Of a DNA stretch of 64,000 bases, positions 1-9,232 are shown piece by piece. The stretch lies in the NCBI GenBank assembly GCA_018058095.1, contig JAGPCO010000001.1, forward strand, positions 108,108 to 172,107. Reading direction: 5' to 3'. The translations under genes were made by a program, and so were the position numbers. The notes under the pieces are model-generated. The model ran no database searches and was not told the DNA's origin. It saw only the letters and a program-made list of their open reading frames with translations. The DNA is from Kofleriaceae bacterium. Lineage in GTDB: Bacteria; Myxococcota_A; Polyangia; Haliangiales; Haliangiaceae. Numbering within the stretch: the first letter of the stretch is position 1; every line of letters starts with the position of its first letter.

Positions 1-397
1 GGTCCGACTCGGCGCTGCCCAGAATGCCGAACTCCGACGTGTTGCAGCGACCGACGATGATGAGGCCGGCCCGCTTGTAGCGCGCGACCAGCTCGCTGTC
101 GTGCGGCGCGCGCCAGTCGCTGCCGAGACGGCAGCTGCCGGTGCTGGGCTGGCCGGCGTCCTCGGCCATGAGGTCCTTGAGCAGGAACGGCACGCCGGCG
201 AAGGCCCCGGTGCGGCCGGCCGCCGCCTCGGCCCGGGCGCGCTCGAACTGGCGATGCACGACGGCGTTCAGGCCGGGGTCACGGGCCTCGACGCGGGCGA
301 TCGCCGCCTCGACCAGCTCGCCGGCCGAGGCCTGGCCGGTGCGGACCAGCTCGGCCAGCCCGGTCGCGTCGTGGTCGTCGTACTCGGGGAAGCGCAT
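1..397 (-). CDS. Amidase (AS family), C-terminus cut by window edge
   Basis: The first 132 codons of an amidase-signature-family enzyme are visible; the rest lies beyond base 1. The family hydrolyses amide bonds with a Ser-Ser-Lys triad. The segment GVPFLLKDL, which carries the catalytic Lys, and the later piece ending NTSEFGILGSAES fit the region before the family's Gly/Ser-rich signature. The helical N-terminus (ATGLAELVRTGQASAGELVEA) is typical of the family. The ATG at 397 is preceded six bases upstream by TACGCT, so the gene may have its own promoter although it lies only 24 bp after the metallophosphoesterase. It could be a free amidase or a GatA-like protein; the visible part cannot separate these. 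Confidence 0.9.
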   Translation of the reverse strand, partial: MRFPEYDDHDATGLAELVRTGQASAGELVEAAIARVEARDPGLNAVVHRQFERARAEAAAGRTGAFAGVPFLLKDLMAEDAGQPSTGSCRLGSDWRAPHDSELVARYKRAGLIIVGRCNTSEFGILGSAESD

Positions 398-403
398 CGA
401 CGC

Positions 404-409
404 AGCGTA
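404..409 (-). promoter_or_regulatory. -10-like TANNNT before amidase
   Basis: TACGCT lies 6 bases before the ATG at 397, between the amidase and the upstream phosphoesterase gene. No -35 is evident. Confidence 0.5.
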
Positions 410-421
410 CTCGACCGCCGG

Positions 422-1024
422 TCAGGGCGGCATCCAGGTCGCGCCGGTCTCGACGTCGACGTGGGCCAGGTCGATCCGCCCGGCCAGGTCGAGGTCGATG
501 CGCCCGAACACGATCGGCAGGTGGAACCGGCGCGGCCCGATCGAGCCGGGGTTGAACACCGTCACGTCGCGCGGCCCGCCCAGGAACGGCACGTGCGAGT
601 GACCACACACGACGAGCGGCGCGCCGGCGGCGCGGGCCCGGCCCGCCACCTCGGCGCGCAGGGTCGGCCCGTACAGCGCGATGTGGGTCAGGAGCACGCG
701 CAGCGGCGCACATCCGGACCGGACCAGGTCGAGCAGCAGCACGTCGGGCAGCTGATGGGCCCGGGTGTCGATGTTGCCGCGCACGGCGTGGACCGGGGCC
801 AGCTCGGCCAGGGCCGCCAGCACCGCGAGGTCGCCGATGTCGCCGCCGTGCAGGATGAGGTCGGGCGCGAGCGCGGCGATCCGCGCCGCCGCCTGCGGGT
901 GCGGCGCCGAGTGGGTGTCGGCCACGGCGATGATGCGGGCCGGCCGATCGGCCGGTAGCTCGATCCGCGCGCTGGCCTCGACCAGCGCCGGTCCGCGACG
1001 AGCGCGCTGGCGCGGCTTCACCAT
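422..1024 (-). CDS. YfcE/MJ0936-type metallophosphoesterase
   Basis: A 200-residue calcineurin-like phosphoesterase. All the metal-binding blocks of the small YfcE/MJ0936 group are present in order: [20 protein letters not shown], a conserved LTH, CGHSHVP and NPGSIGPRR. The family hydrolyses phosphodiesters in the cytoplasm with two bound metal ions; the physiological substrate here cannot be told. Its ATG follows the stop codon of the AraC gene with no gap, so the two are probably co-transcribed. The N-terminal ~25 residues before the first motif are a basic extension, and the true start could lie further in. Confidence 0.9.
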   Translation of the reverse strand: MVKPRQRARRGPALVEASARIELPADRPARIIAVADTHSAPHPQAAARIAALAPDLILHGGDIGDLAVLAALAELAPVHAVRGNIDTRAHQLPDVLLLDLVRSGCAPLRVLLTHIALYGPTLRAEVAGRARAAGAPLVVCGHSHVPFLGGPRDVTVFNPGSIGPRRFHLPIVFGRIDLDLAGRIDLAHVDVETGATWMPP

Positions 1025-2032
1025 CTACTGCCGCTGCTTGCGGTAGGCCTGCGCGGTCTGGCCGGTGTGGGCGACGAACGCGCGCGAGAACGAGCTGGTC
1101 TGGCGAAACCCGACGGCGGCGGCGATGTCGCCGATCGCGGCGGTCGACTGCACCAGCAGCTCGCGCGCCGCCTCGATCCGGGTCGCGGTGATGAGGTCAC
1201 GCAGGACCTGGCCCTCCTCGGCCAGCCGCCGCTGCAGCGAGCGGGTCGTCAGGCCGAGCGCGCCGGCGATCGCAGCCGCGGTCAGCTCGTCGCCGAGATG
1301 GGCCCGGATGTGGGCCGCGACCTGCGACGCCATCGTCACCGGCGGCGCGCCCAGCAGCGCGCGCAGCTCGGCGTTGGCGGTGCGCATCTCGGTGGTCAGG
1401 CTGCGCGCGGTCACTCGCAGCGCGGTGAAGCGCTGGCCAAAGCGGGGCCGCACGCCGAAGAACTCGCGCCACGGCTCGGTCAGGCCGCGTGGTGCTTGCC
1501 GGCGCAGGTGCACCGCGAAGGCCGGGGTCGGCCCGGCCAGCAGCTGCAGGTGGCGGTGCAGGACCGCCAGCACGACCTCCTCGAGCCGCGTCGCGGCCTC
1601 GCCCGGTGCGTCGGTCGCGAGCCGGAGGTCGACCAGGTCACCGTCGACCGGCAGCTGCCGCACGGTCATGCCGATCACCATCTTGCGCAGGTACTGATCG
1701 CCGAGCAGGTCGATCGCCTCGCCGGCCGTCGCCGCGGCGACGACGCCGAACATCGACAGCCCGAACGCCCCGAGCTGGACCTCGCGCGCCGCCAGCAGCG
1801 CCAGGTCCTCACCCACCACGGCCTCCGACGCCGACCAGAAGGTCGAGAACGCGGCCAGATCGCTGCCGGCCGGCGGCACCGGCGCCGTCACCCCGCGCAG
1901 CTGGGCGCAGCGCTGCACCGCGAAGATGCCGGCCATCGTGACGATCGGCTCGATCGCGGGCGACGCCGGCACGGCCGCGCTCGAGGTCGCCGGGTCTGGG
2001 GACGAGGCGGCAGGGGGCCGAGGTGACGACAC
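1025..2032 (-). CDS. AraC-family regulator (copy 1 of tandem pair)
   Basis: A transcriptional regulator with an N-terminal arabinose-binding-type sensor domain (PF12625-like, with [10 protein letters not shown] near its end) and a C-terminal AraC double helix-turn-helix of about 95 residues that includes [13 protein letters not shown] and [12 protein letters not shown]. It is clearly paralogous along its whole length to the next gene, so the pair is a tandem duplication. I chose the GTG at 2032 (335 residues) because TACCGT lies 7 bases before it. A GTG at 1972 would match the paralog's length better, and one at 2041 is also in frame. The ligand and targets are unknown. It is followed directly by the phosphoesterase gene. 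Confidence 0.88.
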   Translation of the reverse strand: MSSPRPPAASSPDPATSSAAVPASPAIEPIVTMAGIFAVQRCAQLRGVTAPVPPAGSDLAAFSTFWSASEAVVGEDLALLAAREVQLGAFGLSMFGVVAAATAGEAIDLLGDQYLRKMVIGMTVRQLPVDGDLVDLRLATDAPGEAATRLEEVVLAVLHRHLQLLAGPTPAFAVHLRRQAPRGLTEPWREFFGVRPRFGQRFTALRVTARSLTTEMRTANAELRALLGAPPVTMASQVAAHIRAHLGDELTAAAIAGALGLTTRSLQRRLAEEGQVLRDLITATRIEAARELLVQSTAAIGDIAAAVGFRQTSSFSRAFVAHTGQTAQAYRKQRQ

Positions 2033-2039
2033 CCGGAGC

Positions 2040-2045
2040 ACGGTA
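2040..2045 (-). promoter_or_regulatory. -10-like TANNNT before AraC copy 1
   Basis: TACCGT lies 7 bases before the GTG at 2032 and supports that start over other in-frame GTGs. Confidence 0.4.
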
Positions 2046-2130
2046 GCAGGCACCAGCGGCAGATCCGAGGCCCCGGCTGATCCGATCCGATCGAGTGCCC
2101 GCGGCCCGCGGCGAGCGCCCGGCGAGGCGG

Positions 2131-3087
2131 TCAGGTCCGCTCCTTGCGATACGCCTGTGCGGTCTGCCCGGTGTGGGCGGCGAACGCGCGTGAGAACGAG
2201 CTGGTCTGCCGGAAGCCGACCGCGCTGGCGATGCTGGCGATCGGTGCGGTCGACTGCACGAGCAGGTCGCGCGCCGCCTCGATGCGGGTGGCGGTGACCA
2301 GGTCGCGCAGCACCTGCCCCTCCTCGCTCAGGCGCCGTTGCAGCGACCGGGGGGTCAGGCCGAGCGCCGCCGCGATCGTGCTCACGCTCAGGTCCTCGGT
2401 CAGGTGGGCCCGCACGTGCGCGCCGACCTGCGTCGCCACGCTCACCGTCGGCGCGGCCAGGACCGCGCGCAGGTCGGGGTTGGCCGTGAGCATCGGGGTG
2501 GCCAGGCTGTTGGCGGTCACCCGCATCGACGTGACGCGTTGCCCGAAGCGCGGCCGGACGCCGAAGAAGGCGCGCCACGGGTCGGTCGGGCCGGCTGGGG
2601 CCTGCCGGCGCAGGTTGACCGCATACGGCCGGATCGGGCCGGCCAGGAGCTGGAGGTGATGGTGGACGGTGGTGATCACCACCTCCTCGACGCGCGCCGA
2701 CGCCTCGTCGCCGTGGTCGGTGTCGAGCCGGACCTCGACCAGCTCGTCCTCGACCGGGAGCAGGCGCACCTGCATGCCCAGCACCATGCGGCGCAGCAGC
2801 TGCTGGCCGAGCAGCTCGATGGCCTCGCCGGCGGTGGCGGCGGCGACCACCCCGAACATGGGCAGGCCGAGCGCTCCGAGCTGCGCGTGGGCGGTCGACA
2901 GCAGCGCCAGATCCTCGCCGATCGCGTCGTCGGCCGCCCGCCGGTACGCGTCGAGGGCGGCCAGGTCGTACGAGGTCGGGCGGGCGGGCGGAGCCACCTG
3001 GCGGGCGGCGGCGCAGCGCTCGACCACGACGATGGCCGCGGCGGCGACCACGGGATCGATCCCGGGCAGGCTGGACGTCGTCGTCAC
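2131..3087 (-). CDS. AraC-family regulator (copy 2 of tandem pair)
   Basis: A 318-residue paralog of the downstream regulator with the same architecture: a sensor domain of about 200 residues containing [16 protein letters not shown] and [10 protein letters not shown], then a C-terminal AraC helix-turn-helix with TPRSLQRRLSEEGQ and [12 protein letters not shown]. The DNA-recognition helices of the two copies are nearly identical, so both may bind similar sites, while their sensor domains differ more. The GTG start at 3087 is supported by TAGACT six bases upstream. The gap between the two genes is about 100 bp, so each may be transcribed separately. Confidence 0.9.
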   Translation of the reverse strand: MTTTSSLPGIDPVVAAAAIVVVERCAAARQVAPPARPTSYDLAALDAYRRAADDAIGEDLALLSTAHAQLGALGLPMFGVVAAATAGEAIELLGQQLLRRMVLGMQVRLLPVEDELVEVRLDTDHGDEASARVEEVVITTVHHHLQLLAGPIRPYAVNLRRQAPAGPTDPWRAFFGVRPRFGQRVTSMRVTANSLATPMLTANPDLRAVLAAPTVSVATQVGAHVRAHLTEDLSVSTIAAALGLTPRSLQRRLSEEGQVLRDLVTATRIEAARDLLVQSTAPIASIASAVGFRQTSSFSRAFAAHTGQTAQAYRKERT

Positions 3088-3093
3088 CGCGGC

Positions 3094-3099
3094 AGTCTA
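3094..3099 (-). promoter_or_regulatory. -10-like TANNNT before AraC copy 2
   Basis: TAGACT lies 6 bases before the GTG at 3087. Confidence 0.5.
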
Positions 3100-3244
3100 G
3101 AACAGCCGACGCCGCGTCGTCGCCAGCGAACGACCGGGCGTGGGCTCGAGGTGGCCAGGACCGGCCGACAACCTGGTTGGCACCTGCCCGCGCTGGTTTG
3201 CTCCGGCGTGCCAGGCGCTGGCGCATGCGGGCACCCGCGCCCGC

Positions 3245-3267
3245 GTCGGCGCGGGGTTCGCGCCGAC
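3245..3267. promoter_or_regulatory. Perfect 9-bp inverted repeat in divergent gap
   Basis: GTCGGCGCG, a 5-nt GGGTT spacer and CGCGCCGAC sit between the divergent AraC gene and the lipoprotein gene at 3303. It could be an operator or a hairpin in the 5' leader. Confidence 0.35.
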
Positions 3268-3302
3268 ACGAGCTTGGCCTCGGTCGTGCTCGAGCACCTC
3301 AC

Positions 3303-4562
3303 ATGCGTCGCCGCTCGATCCTGCCCGCCGTCCTCTCCGCCGCCGCGGCCATACCCGCGGTGATGCTTCCTGCCTGCACCCCGGGAGCACCCGGGGTCGT
3401 CGATGCCGGCCCAGGCACCGACCCGGATGCGTTCGAGGACAGCGATGGCCCCGTCCCCGACGCGGCGCCGGGTGACCTGCGCCTGCTCCACGCAGGCGAC
3501 CTCGGCTACCTCGGCTCGTTCACGCTGCCGGACGACGACGGCGGCGGCGGCACGCTCAACTACGGCGGCTACGCGCTCGGGCTGGGCCTCGACGGCAGCT
3601 CGCTGTACTTCGGCTGCATCTACGGCACCGCGCTGGCCCGGGTGTCCATCCCGGCCATCGGCGGCCGCGCCGCGCTGCTCGAGCGCTGCCAGGGCGTGCC
3701 CAACCTGGGCGCCATCGACCCGGGCGAGGTCAACGGCTTCGTCCTCGGCGGCAGCCTGGCGTGGAACGGCCGGATGATCGCCAGCGCCTACGCCTACTAT
3801 GACGCCGACAACAGCGCGACCCGCAGCCACTTCGCCGGCCCCACGCTGGCCAGCGCGCACGGGCCATACGTCGTCGGCACCGACCGGCCCGGCTTCGTCG
3901 GCGGCTACATGACCGAGGTGCCGCCCGAGTGGCGCGATCGCCTCGGTGGGCCGGCCCTGACCGGGCAGTGCTGCATCTCGATCATCTCGCGCAGCAGCTA
4001 CGGCCCGTCGGCCAGCGTGTTCGACCCCGATGCGCTCGGCGTGGTCGACCCGGTGCCGTCGACGATGCTGGTCGGCTACCCGCAGGCGCACCCGACCCTG
4101 GGCGACTACCCGTCGGTCGGCACCGATTTCAACGGCGCGACCAAGATGGGCGGCGTGGCCTTCCCCCGCGGCACGCGCTCGGTGCTGTTCGTCGGGCGAC
4201 ACGCCTCGACCTTCTGTTACGGCAGCGGCACGCCGGACCCGGCCCTCGACGGCCAGCCCAGCCCCGGCGGGGGCGTCTGGTGCTACGACCCGACCAACTC
4301 GTACAAGGGCACCCACGGCTATCCTTACCGGCACCAGATCTGGGCCTACGACGCCGAGGAGCTCGCCGCGGTCCGCGCCGGCAGCAAGGCGCCGTGGCAG
4401 GTCACGCCGTACGCGACGTGGGCGCTGCCGGAGATGGGCGGCGCCACCGGCGCGGCGACCATGCAGAGCGCGACCTACGACCCCACCACGCGGCGGTGGT
4501 ACATCGCGCTCGAGGGCAGCGGCGCCGCCCCCGAGGTCCACGTCTACCAGGTCGCGCCGTGA
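3303..4562 (+). CDS. Lipoprotein of unknown function, 419 aa
   Basis: The N-terminus is a lipoprotein signal (MRRRS, hydrophobic Ala-rich stretch, lipobox LPAC with Cys25) followed by an Asp/Gly/Pro linker of about 40 residues. The remainder is Gly- and aromatic-rich with paired Cys residues and repeated short beta-type segments, in keeping with a secreted beta-rich fold, possibly propeller-like. I recognise no catalytic motif. It ends one base before the convergent esterase gene. The ATG at 3303 was chosen because it starts the signal peptide directly; open frame continues upstream without a plausible leader. Confidence 0.85.
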   Translation: MRRRSILPAVLSAAAAIPAVMLPACTPGAPGVVDAGPGTDPDAFEDSDGPVPDAAPGDLRLLHAGDLGYLGSFTLPDDDGGGGTLNYGGYALGLGLDGSSLYFGCIYGTALARVSIPAIGGRAALLERCQGVPNLGAIDPGEVNGFVLGGSLAWNGRMIASAYAYYDADNSATRSHFAGPTLASAHGPYVVGTDRPGFVGGYMTEVPPEWRDRLGGPALTGQCCISIISRSSYGPSASVFDPDALGVVDPVPSTMLVGYPQAHPTLGDYPSVGTDFNGATKMGGVAFPRGTRSVLFVGRHASTFCYGSGTPDPALDGQPSPGGGVWCYDPTNSYKGTHGYPYRHQIWAYDAEELAAVRAGSKAPWQVTPYATWALPEMGGATGAATMQSATYDPTTRRWYIALEGSGAAPEVHVYQVAP

Positions 4563-4563
4563 G

Positions 4564-5466
4564 TCACGGCGCGCAGTAGGTCGGGAAGCCCGCCGGCAGC
4601 CCGCCCGCGTATGGCGAGGGCTCGGTCGCGAACGCGTGGTCGGCGAAGAAGCGCAGCACGCTGGGTGCGGCGTCCTGCGGGATGCTGTGGCCGCCGCCGT
4701 GGTCGCAGCCGATGGTGAAGTGACCGGCGGCGTCGAGGTTGGCGCGGTAGGCGGCGGACGCGGCCTGGAAGTCGACGCCGAACACGGTGTCGGACGCGCC
4801 ACCGTCGAAGATCATCGCCGCGAACCGGTTGCTGCTGTCGGCGCCGGGCACCCCCACCCCGGGCGGAAGGCCGCCCGAGTACGTCGCCACGCTGGCCAGG
4901 TAGCGCGAGCGCACGAAGCTGAGCGCGGTGGTCTGCAACGCACCCGCCGACATGCCCATGCTGTGGAGGTGGCGGGCGTCGACCCGGCCGGCCGCGACCA
5001 GGCAGGCGACGATCTCGTCGGCCAGCAGGAAGTCATCCTGCCGCGTGCTCTGGTTGACGATGAACCACTCGAAGTTGCCGGCGGTCGGATCGGACGTCGG
5101 CGCCGCCACCACGCCGCCGGCGGCGGTGAAGCTGGCCTGGTCGGCGCCGAGGGCGAAGGCCGCCTCCTGGGTCGAGCTCCCGGTCGCGTGCCAGTACAGC
5201 AGCAGCGGCCCCGGGCCGACGGCGCTGGCGTCGAGCGCGAGCCGGACCTGGCGCGGCGCCATGCCGGCCGGCGCGAAGGTGACGTCGCCGCTGGCCAGGG
5301 TCGGGCAGGTCCCGGTCGGGGTCGGCACCGGCGGCGCCACCGCCGGCGCGGCGTCCACGCTCGGGTCGGCCGGCGCGGCGTCGACGTCGGTGCCGGGGTC
5401 CGAGGATCCGCAGGCGGTGATGCCCGTGGCGGGCAGGGTGAGCAGCAGCCAGGCGGCGAGGCGCAT
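4564..5466 (-). CDS. Exported PHB-depolymerase/feruloyl-esterase-like lipoprotein
   Basis: An alpha/beta hydrolase of the LpqC/polyhydroxybutyrate-depolymerase-like group. The lipobox ITAC puts the lipidated Cys at residue 19 and is followed by a repeated DAAP-type linker. The nucleophile motif GMSAG (Ser173), an Asp in the stretch MIFDGGASDTVFG (about 221-226) and His260 in GCDHGGGHSIP form a credible catalytic triad. Such enzymes cleave short-chain or aromatic esters outside the cytoplasm; the substrate is unknown. The length of 300 residues fits the family. I start at the ATG at 5466, which begins the signal peptide; an upstream ATG at 5502 would add a poor leader. Confidence 0.85.
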   Translation of the reverse strand: MRLAAWLLLTLPATGITACGSSDPGTDVDAAPADPSVDAAPAVAPPVPTPTGTCPTLASGDVTFAPAGMAPRQVRLALDASAVGPGPLLLYWHATGSSTQEAAFALGADQASFTAAGGVVAAPTSDPTAGNFEWFIVNQSTRQDDFLLADEIVACLVAAGRVDARHLHSMGMSAGALQTTALSFVRSRYLASVATYSGGLPPGVGVPGADSSNRFAAMIFDGGASDTVFGVDFQAASAAYRANLDAAGHFTIGCDHGGGHSIPQDAAPSVLRFFADHAFATEPSPYAGGLPAGFPTYCAP

Positions 5467-5627
5467 GCCCGGACCAGAGCGCATCCGCGCGCGGGACGCC
5501 ACTTACACCGTGTGGCAGCGGCGACGACGAACCACCGTCACCTCGCCCCGACCGCGGCCATCCCGCGGCCCCGGATTGCCGTGCCCTGCCAGGCCTGGCC
5601 CACCGGGACCTGTGCCAGGCTGCCGAG

Positions 5628-6833
5628 ATGGCGAGGCGGCAAGGCCTGCTGGAGCTCGTGTCCTTGGTCGGAATCGTGCTGGGGCTCGGCGCCAGGCCGG
5701 CCGCGGCGGAGGACGCGCCGTGGGCCCCGTTGCGCCTGGGCGGCGCCGCCACCGTGGCCTTCCCGCTCGAGGGCGAGCTCATCCTGACCAGCGTCGAGCT
5801 CCACGTCCTGCAGCAGGTCGGGCGGGTGACCCTCGACGGCAGCGGCCACGGGTCGGCGCCGATCGCTGGCATCGGCGGCCAGGCCGGGCTGGGCACGTTC
5901 GAGTCGGGCGCGGATGGCGCGTGCGCCGACGAGGTCGACGCCGACGGTGACACCCGGTGGACGTGCGGGCAGCTCACGCTCGGGCCGACGGCCATGGTCG
6001 GCTGGGCCTGGGGCAGCAAGCTCGAGACCGGCATGGTCCGACAGGACACGCTGCTGTACCTGCGGGCCACGCCACACCTGGCCCTGAGCAAGAACCCCGA
6101 GCGTGCCTTCGCCGAGGTCCGACTGGCCGGCGGCCTCGGGGTGGCCTTTCGCCCGTTCCAGCTCGAGGTCACCTACATCAAGGTCCCGGGCGACGCCTAC
6201 GTCGGGTTCACGATCGGCGCCTCGGCCAGCGTCAGCGGCTGGCTGGTCAACGATCGCGAGGCGCCCGAGGTGACGGCGGCGGACAGCGCCGACGCCATCG
6301 CGCGCGCGGCCGAGGAGGTCGAGGAGCCGACGCGCCTGCGCATCGATCTCGCGGCGCAGGCCCTGGCCCCCGTCGCCTCGGCCGACGGCGAGTCGGTCAC
6401 CGGCGTCGGGGTGGGCGCGCTGTCGACCCTGCGCGGGTTCCCGCGTGACCCGAGCCGGGCCTGGCACCGCTGGGTCGGCTTCGGCGGCGAGCTCCGGCTG
6501 GCCGGCAGCGAGCGCCCCGAGGGCGACTCCGCGGCGCAGGTCGGGCCGACCGCCATGGTCGGGGTCGCGCGCTTCGACGGGGAGCACCCGCTGTTCTCGG
6601 CCTACGGGCGGGCCTCGCCGTTCATCGGCTGGCGTGCCCGCGGCGACGACGACTCGTTCGACGTCGGCGCCACCGTCGCGGCCGGGGTCACCGTCGGCAT
6701 GCCGGACCACCTGAGCGAGGACGGCGAGCCGCCGAGCGACACCGGGGCGCTCAGCCTGGGCTTCGAGCTCGTCGGCGGCTGGATGCGAGGCGCGACCTAC
6801 CTCGGCGCCGGCGTCGGCATGGTCTTCTGGTAG
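5628..6833 (+). CDS. Exported protein, predicted outer-membrane barrel
   Basis: A 401-residue protein starting with a Sec-type signal peptide (MARRQ, hydrophobic core, cleavage after PAAAE). The mature part is rich in alternating hydrophobic strands with Gly and ends in an aromatic residue (GAGVGMVFW), the usual C-terminal signature of outer-membrane beta-barrels. A Cys pair occurs around residues 100-115. Two similar barrel-like segments, about 35-215 and 245-401, are joined by a charged helical linker (about 220-240). The function is not recognisable; an outer-membrane location is inferred from composition and the C-terminal Trp. Confidence 0.75.
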   Translation: MARRQGLLELVSLVGIVLGLGARPAAAEDAPWAPLRLGGAATVAFPLEGELILTSVELHVLQQVGRVTLDGSGHGSAPIAGIGGQAGLGTFESGADGACADEVDADGDTRWTCGQLTLGPTAMVGWAWGSKLETGMVRQDTLLYLRATPHLALSKNPERAFAEVRLAGGLGVAFRPFQLEVTYIKVPGDAYVGFTIGASASVSGWLVNDREAPEVTAADSADAIARAAEEVEEPTRLRIDLAAQALAPVASADGESVTGVGVGALSTLRGFPRDPSRAWHRWVGFGGELRLAGSERPEGDSAAQVGPTAMVGVARFDGEHPLFSAYGRASPFIGWRARGDDDSFDVGATVAAGVTVGMPDHLSEDGEPPSDTGALSLGFELVGGWMRGATYLGAGVGMVFW

Positions 6834-6900
6834 GTCGGCGTGGCGGCGCGGGCCATCGCCGGTGGCGGCCGTGGCCAGTCCGGGCCGGCGGGTGGCTTGG

Positions 6901-6906
6901 TACCCT
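6901..6906 (+). promoter_or_regulatory. -10-like TANNNT before 6913 lipoprotein
   Basis: TACCCT lies exactly 6 bases before the ATG at 6913. Confidence 0.5.
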
Positions 6907-6912
6907 GCGAGG

Positions 6913-8022
6913 ATGCTCGATCGATCCGTGGTGATGCGGCTGTGCGTGGTGCTCGCCGGCAGCGCGGCGGCGGGACAGGCAGCGTGTGACGACACCAGCG
7001 CCAGCGCCGACGCCGGTCCTGGCGGCGGCGGCGACGGCGGTGGGCGCGACGGCGGCCCACCCGGCCCCGATGGCGATCCGTGCGGGTGGGCCCCGGTCGA
7101 GGCACGCGGGCCGATGGCGGCGATCGACCTGGCGGTGCCGGGGCGCGCGTTCGAGCTCGACCTGACCGCGGGCGACCCCGGCGTCCGGGTCACCGCCGGC
7201 AACGGCTGTGCGGTCACCATCGAGGTCGGCGCCGGCTTCGACGGCGCGCCCGGCGCCCGCGTGGTCCCGCCCGACCAGCTCATCGGCGGCGCCGGCGGCA
7301 ACAGCGAGTACTGCGGCCTGGCCTCGGGCGCCGACGTGTCGAGCGGCGGCCAGGTCGAGGTCGGGCAGCTCAACGTGCGGTATGCCCTGTTCGTCGGCCG
7401 TGGCTACGCCGAGGCCACCCGCGGCGGGGGTGGGCCCAAGGCGTTCATCCCGTTCGTCGTCGACGCCGCCGGCGGCGAAGGCAGGAGCAGCCGGCCGATG
7501 GTGTTCTGGGGCGGCGGGATCGAGCACGGCGGCGTGAGCTACGGCGCCATCGGCGTGACCGAGGGCACCGTGCAGTCGTACCAGGAGCCGGAGCAGGACT
7601 TCTTCCCGGCTGGCCCCGGCCAGGACGCGGTGTACTTCGGCCCGGCGCCGGACCACGCCGGGAGCGCGACGCTGGGCACGCCGGTCGTCGGCGACGAGTG
7701 GGTGGTCGTCGAGCACGAGCTCGATCTGCGGCGCGATCGCGGCAACCCCGACGGGCTCAACCGGTTGTGGATGTGGACCCGCGATGGCGCGCTGGCCGGC
7801 GCGGTGCTCGACATCCCGCTGACCTGGGATGGCGCCCACGACTTCGCCGGCGACCGGGTGTCGATGCTCGACGGCCTCGGTTACTACTGGAACCAGCCGG
7901 CCACCCGCACCGCCGACGACCACGTCATCTACTCGCACGTCGCCTTCGCCGCCAACCGGCCGACCGGGCAGCCGATCGGGCCGCCGCCCGGGTTCTTGAC
8001 CCGGTGCGCGCGCGGCCAGTAG
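6913..8022 (+). CDS. Lipoprotein of unknown function, 369 aa
   Basis: A lipoprotein with lipobox QAAC followed by a very Gly/Asp-rich spacer of about 30 residues. The mature domain is beta-rich and has two Cys in the pattern GNGCAV and EYCGLA. It looks like a secreted carbohydrate-binding or jelly-roll fold, but I recognise no named family. The ATG at 6913 is chosen because it opens the signal peptide and has TACCCT six bases upstream; another ATG, seven codons in, would shorten the leader. It is followed by the convergent lipoprotein gene at 8038. Confidence 0.85.
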   Translation: MLDRSVVMRLCVVLAGSAAAGQAACDDTSASADAGPGGGGDGGGRDGGPPGPDGDPCGWAPVEARGPMAAIDLAVPGRAFELDLTAGDPGVRVTAGNGCAVTIEVGAGFDGAPGARVVPPDQLIGGAGGNSEYCGLASGADVSSGGQVEVGQLNVRYALFVGRGYAEATRGGGGPKAFIPFVVDAAGGEGRSSRPMVFWGGGIEHGGVSYGAIGVTEGTVQSYQEPEQDFFPAGPGQDAVYFGPAPDHAGSATLGTPVVGDEWVVVEHELDLRRDRGNPDGLNRLWMWTRDGALAGAVLDIPLTWDGAHDFAGDRVSMLDGLGYYWNQPATRTADDHVIYSHVAFAANRPTGQPIGPPPGFLTRCARGQ

Positions 8023-8037
8023 GGCGCGCGGCCGGCG

Positions 8038-9096
8038 TCAGCGCCGCTCGGGGCTCGACAGGCCGAGGTGGAGATCGATCGCCGGCACGAACGGATCGTC
8101 GATGGCCCCACCGGTGGCCGCACCCAGGCGGAGCTGGGCCCACGGCTGGGCCCGACCACCCCACCGCCACGGCGACTGGTAGGCCAGGCCGATGAAGCCC
8201 TGGTACAGGCTGGCGAAGTCGGGGTTGGTCGCGCCGTTGGTCGCCACCGCGTGGGCCGACACGCCGACGACGACGTCGGCGCGCGACGCACCGAGCGGAT
8301 AGCGACCGAGCAGCCCCCCGCCCATGCCGGCCTGCTGCCCGGCGTCGTCGTCGAAGAGGACCAACCCGATCGTGGCCTCGACCGGCCGGTAGCGCAGGCC
8401 GAACGAGAAGCCCGAGGTCAGGCGGCGGCCGTGGGCGCCGACGCTGGTGTCGGCGAGCACCACCAGCCGGCTCGGTGGGTTGCTCACCTCGCCATCCCCG
8501 AGCGAGGTCACGGGCACCGCGGTGGTCCGGATCGCGGCCGAGCCCGGCGCGGCGGGCGCGCCCGCGGCCAGCGGCGCCAGCGCGACGCCCTCGCACCAGG
8601 CCCCGGCCAGGGCAGACCCGGCGTGGACGAAGCAGCGCACGTCGGCGACGGCCGCCGCGCCGATCGCCCCGGCCTCGCCGCGCAGCGCCTCATCGAGCGC
8701 GGCCAGCACGCCGGTGGTGTGTGCGCGCGCGTCGGCGCGGGTCCGGCCCAGGCACGGGCGCGGGTCGCCCATGGGCACGATCATCCAGGCGCAGCGCAGG
8801 TCGTCGACCTCGGCGCCATCGACGAGGTGATCGGCGGTGCGGATCGGCCCGAGCCGCGCGCCAGCGTGGACCTCGCTGGCCGGGCGCTCGAGGATGAACG
8901 AGTCCCGGCTGCCGGCCAGGGTCCACCACGGCAGCGCCAGCACCCCGATCGCCACCTCGGCCGGGGCCCGGGCGGGTCCATTCGCGGCCAGCGCGGGAGG
9001 TCGGGCCGTCGGGTACCGCGGCGCCCCCGGGTTGCTACGACAGGCGGTCAGGCCCAGCCCCAGCACCAGCAGCACCAGGGCGGCGTCGCGTCTCAT
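8038..9096 (-). CDS. Lipoprotein of unknown function, 352 aa
   Basis: The short signal MRRDAALVLLVLGLGLTAC has a clear lipobox LTAC (Cys19). Residues up to about 185 are mixed and contain several Cys (DDLRCAW, PRPCLG, VRCFVH, AWCEG) that may form disulfides. The C-terminal ~150 residues read like membrane strands (FSFGLRYRPVEATIGLVLF, GVSAHAVATNG, PWAQLRLGAATGG) and suggest a small barrel or barrel-associated domain. No family is recognised. Confidence 0.82.
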   Translation of the reverse strand: MRRDAALVLLVLGLGLTACRSNPGAPRYPTARPPALAANGPARAPAEVAIGVLALPWWTLAGSRDSFILERPASEVHAGARLGPIRTADHLVDGAEVDDLRCAWMIVPMGDPRPCLGRTRADARAHTTGVLAALDEALRGEAGAIGAAAVADVRCFVHAGSALAGAWCEGVALAPLAAGAPAAPGSAAIRTTAVPVTSLGDGEVSNPPSRLVVLADTSVGAHGRRLTSGFSFGLRYRPVEATIGLVLFDDDAGQQAGMGGGLLGRYPLGASRADVVVGVSAHAVATNGATNPDFASLYQGFIGLAYQSPWRWGGRAQPWAQLRLGAATGGAIDDPFVPAIDLHLGLSSPERR

Positions 9097-9102
9097 GTCG
9101 CC

Positions 9103-9108
9103 AGCTTA
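9103..9108 (-). promoter_or_regulatory. -10-like TANNNT before 8038-9096 lipoprotein
   Basis: TAAGCT lies 6 bases before the ATG at 9096. Confidence 0.5.
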
Positions 9109-9232
9109 GAGGGGCGCGGCCCCGTCGCCCAGCGCAACCCGCGGCAAGCGCCGGCAGCGAGCCGGAACTATTTCGCCGCGCGCTGTCGATCCGGGCCGGG
9201 CTGGTTCGACCTGGGCCTGAAAGGAACTCCTC

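Noticed and set aside
1025..3226. One 733-codon reading frame covering both AraC genes
   Set aside because: Only its last ~335 codons make sense; the upstream part is the wrong frame of the second AraC gene.
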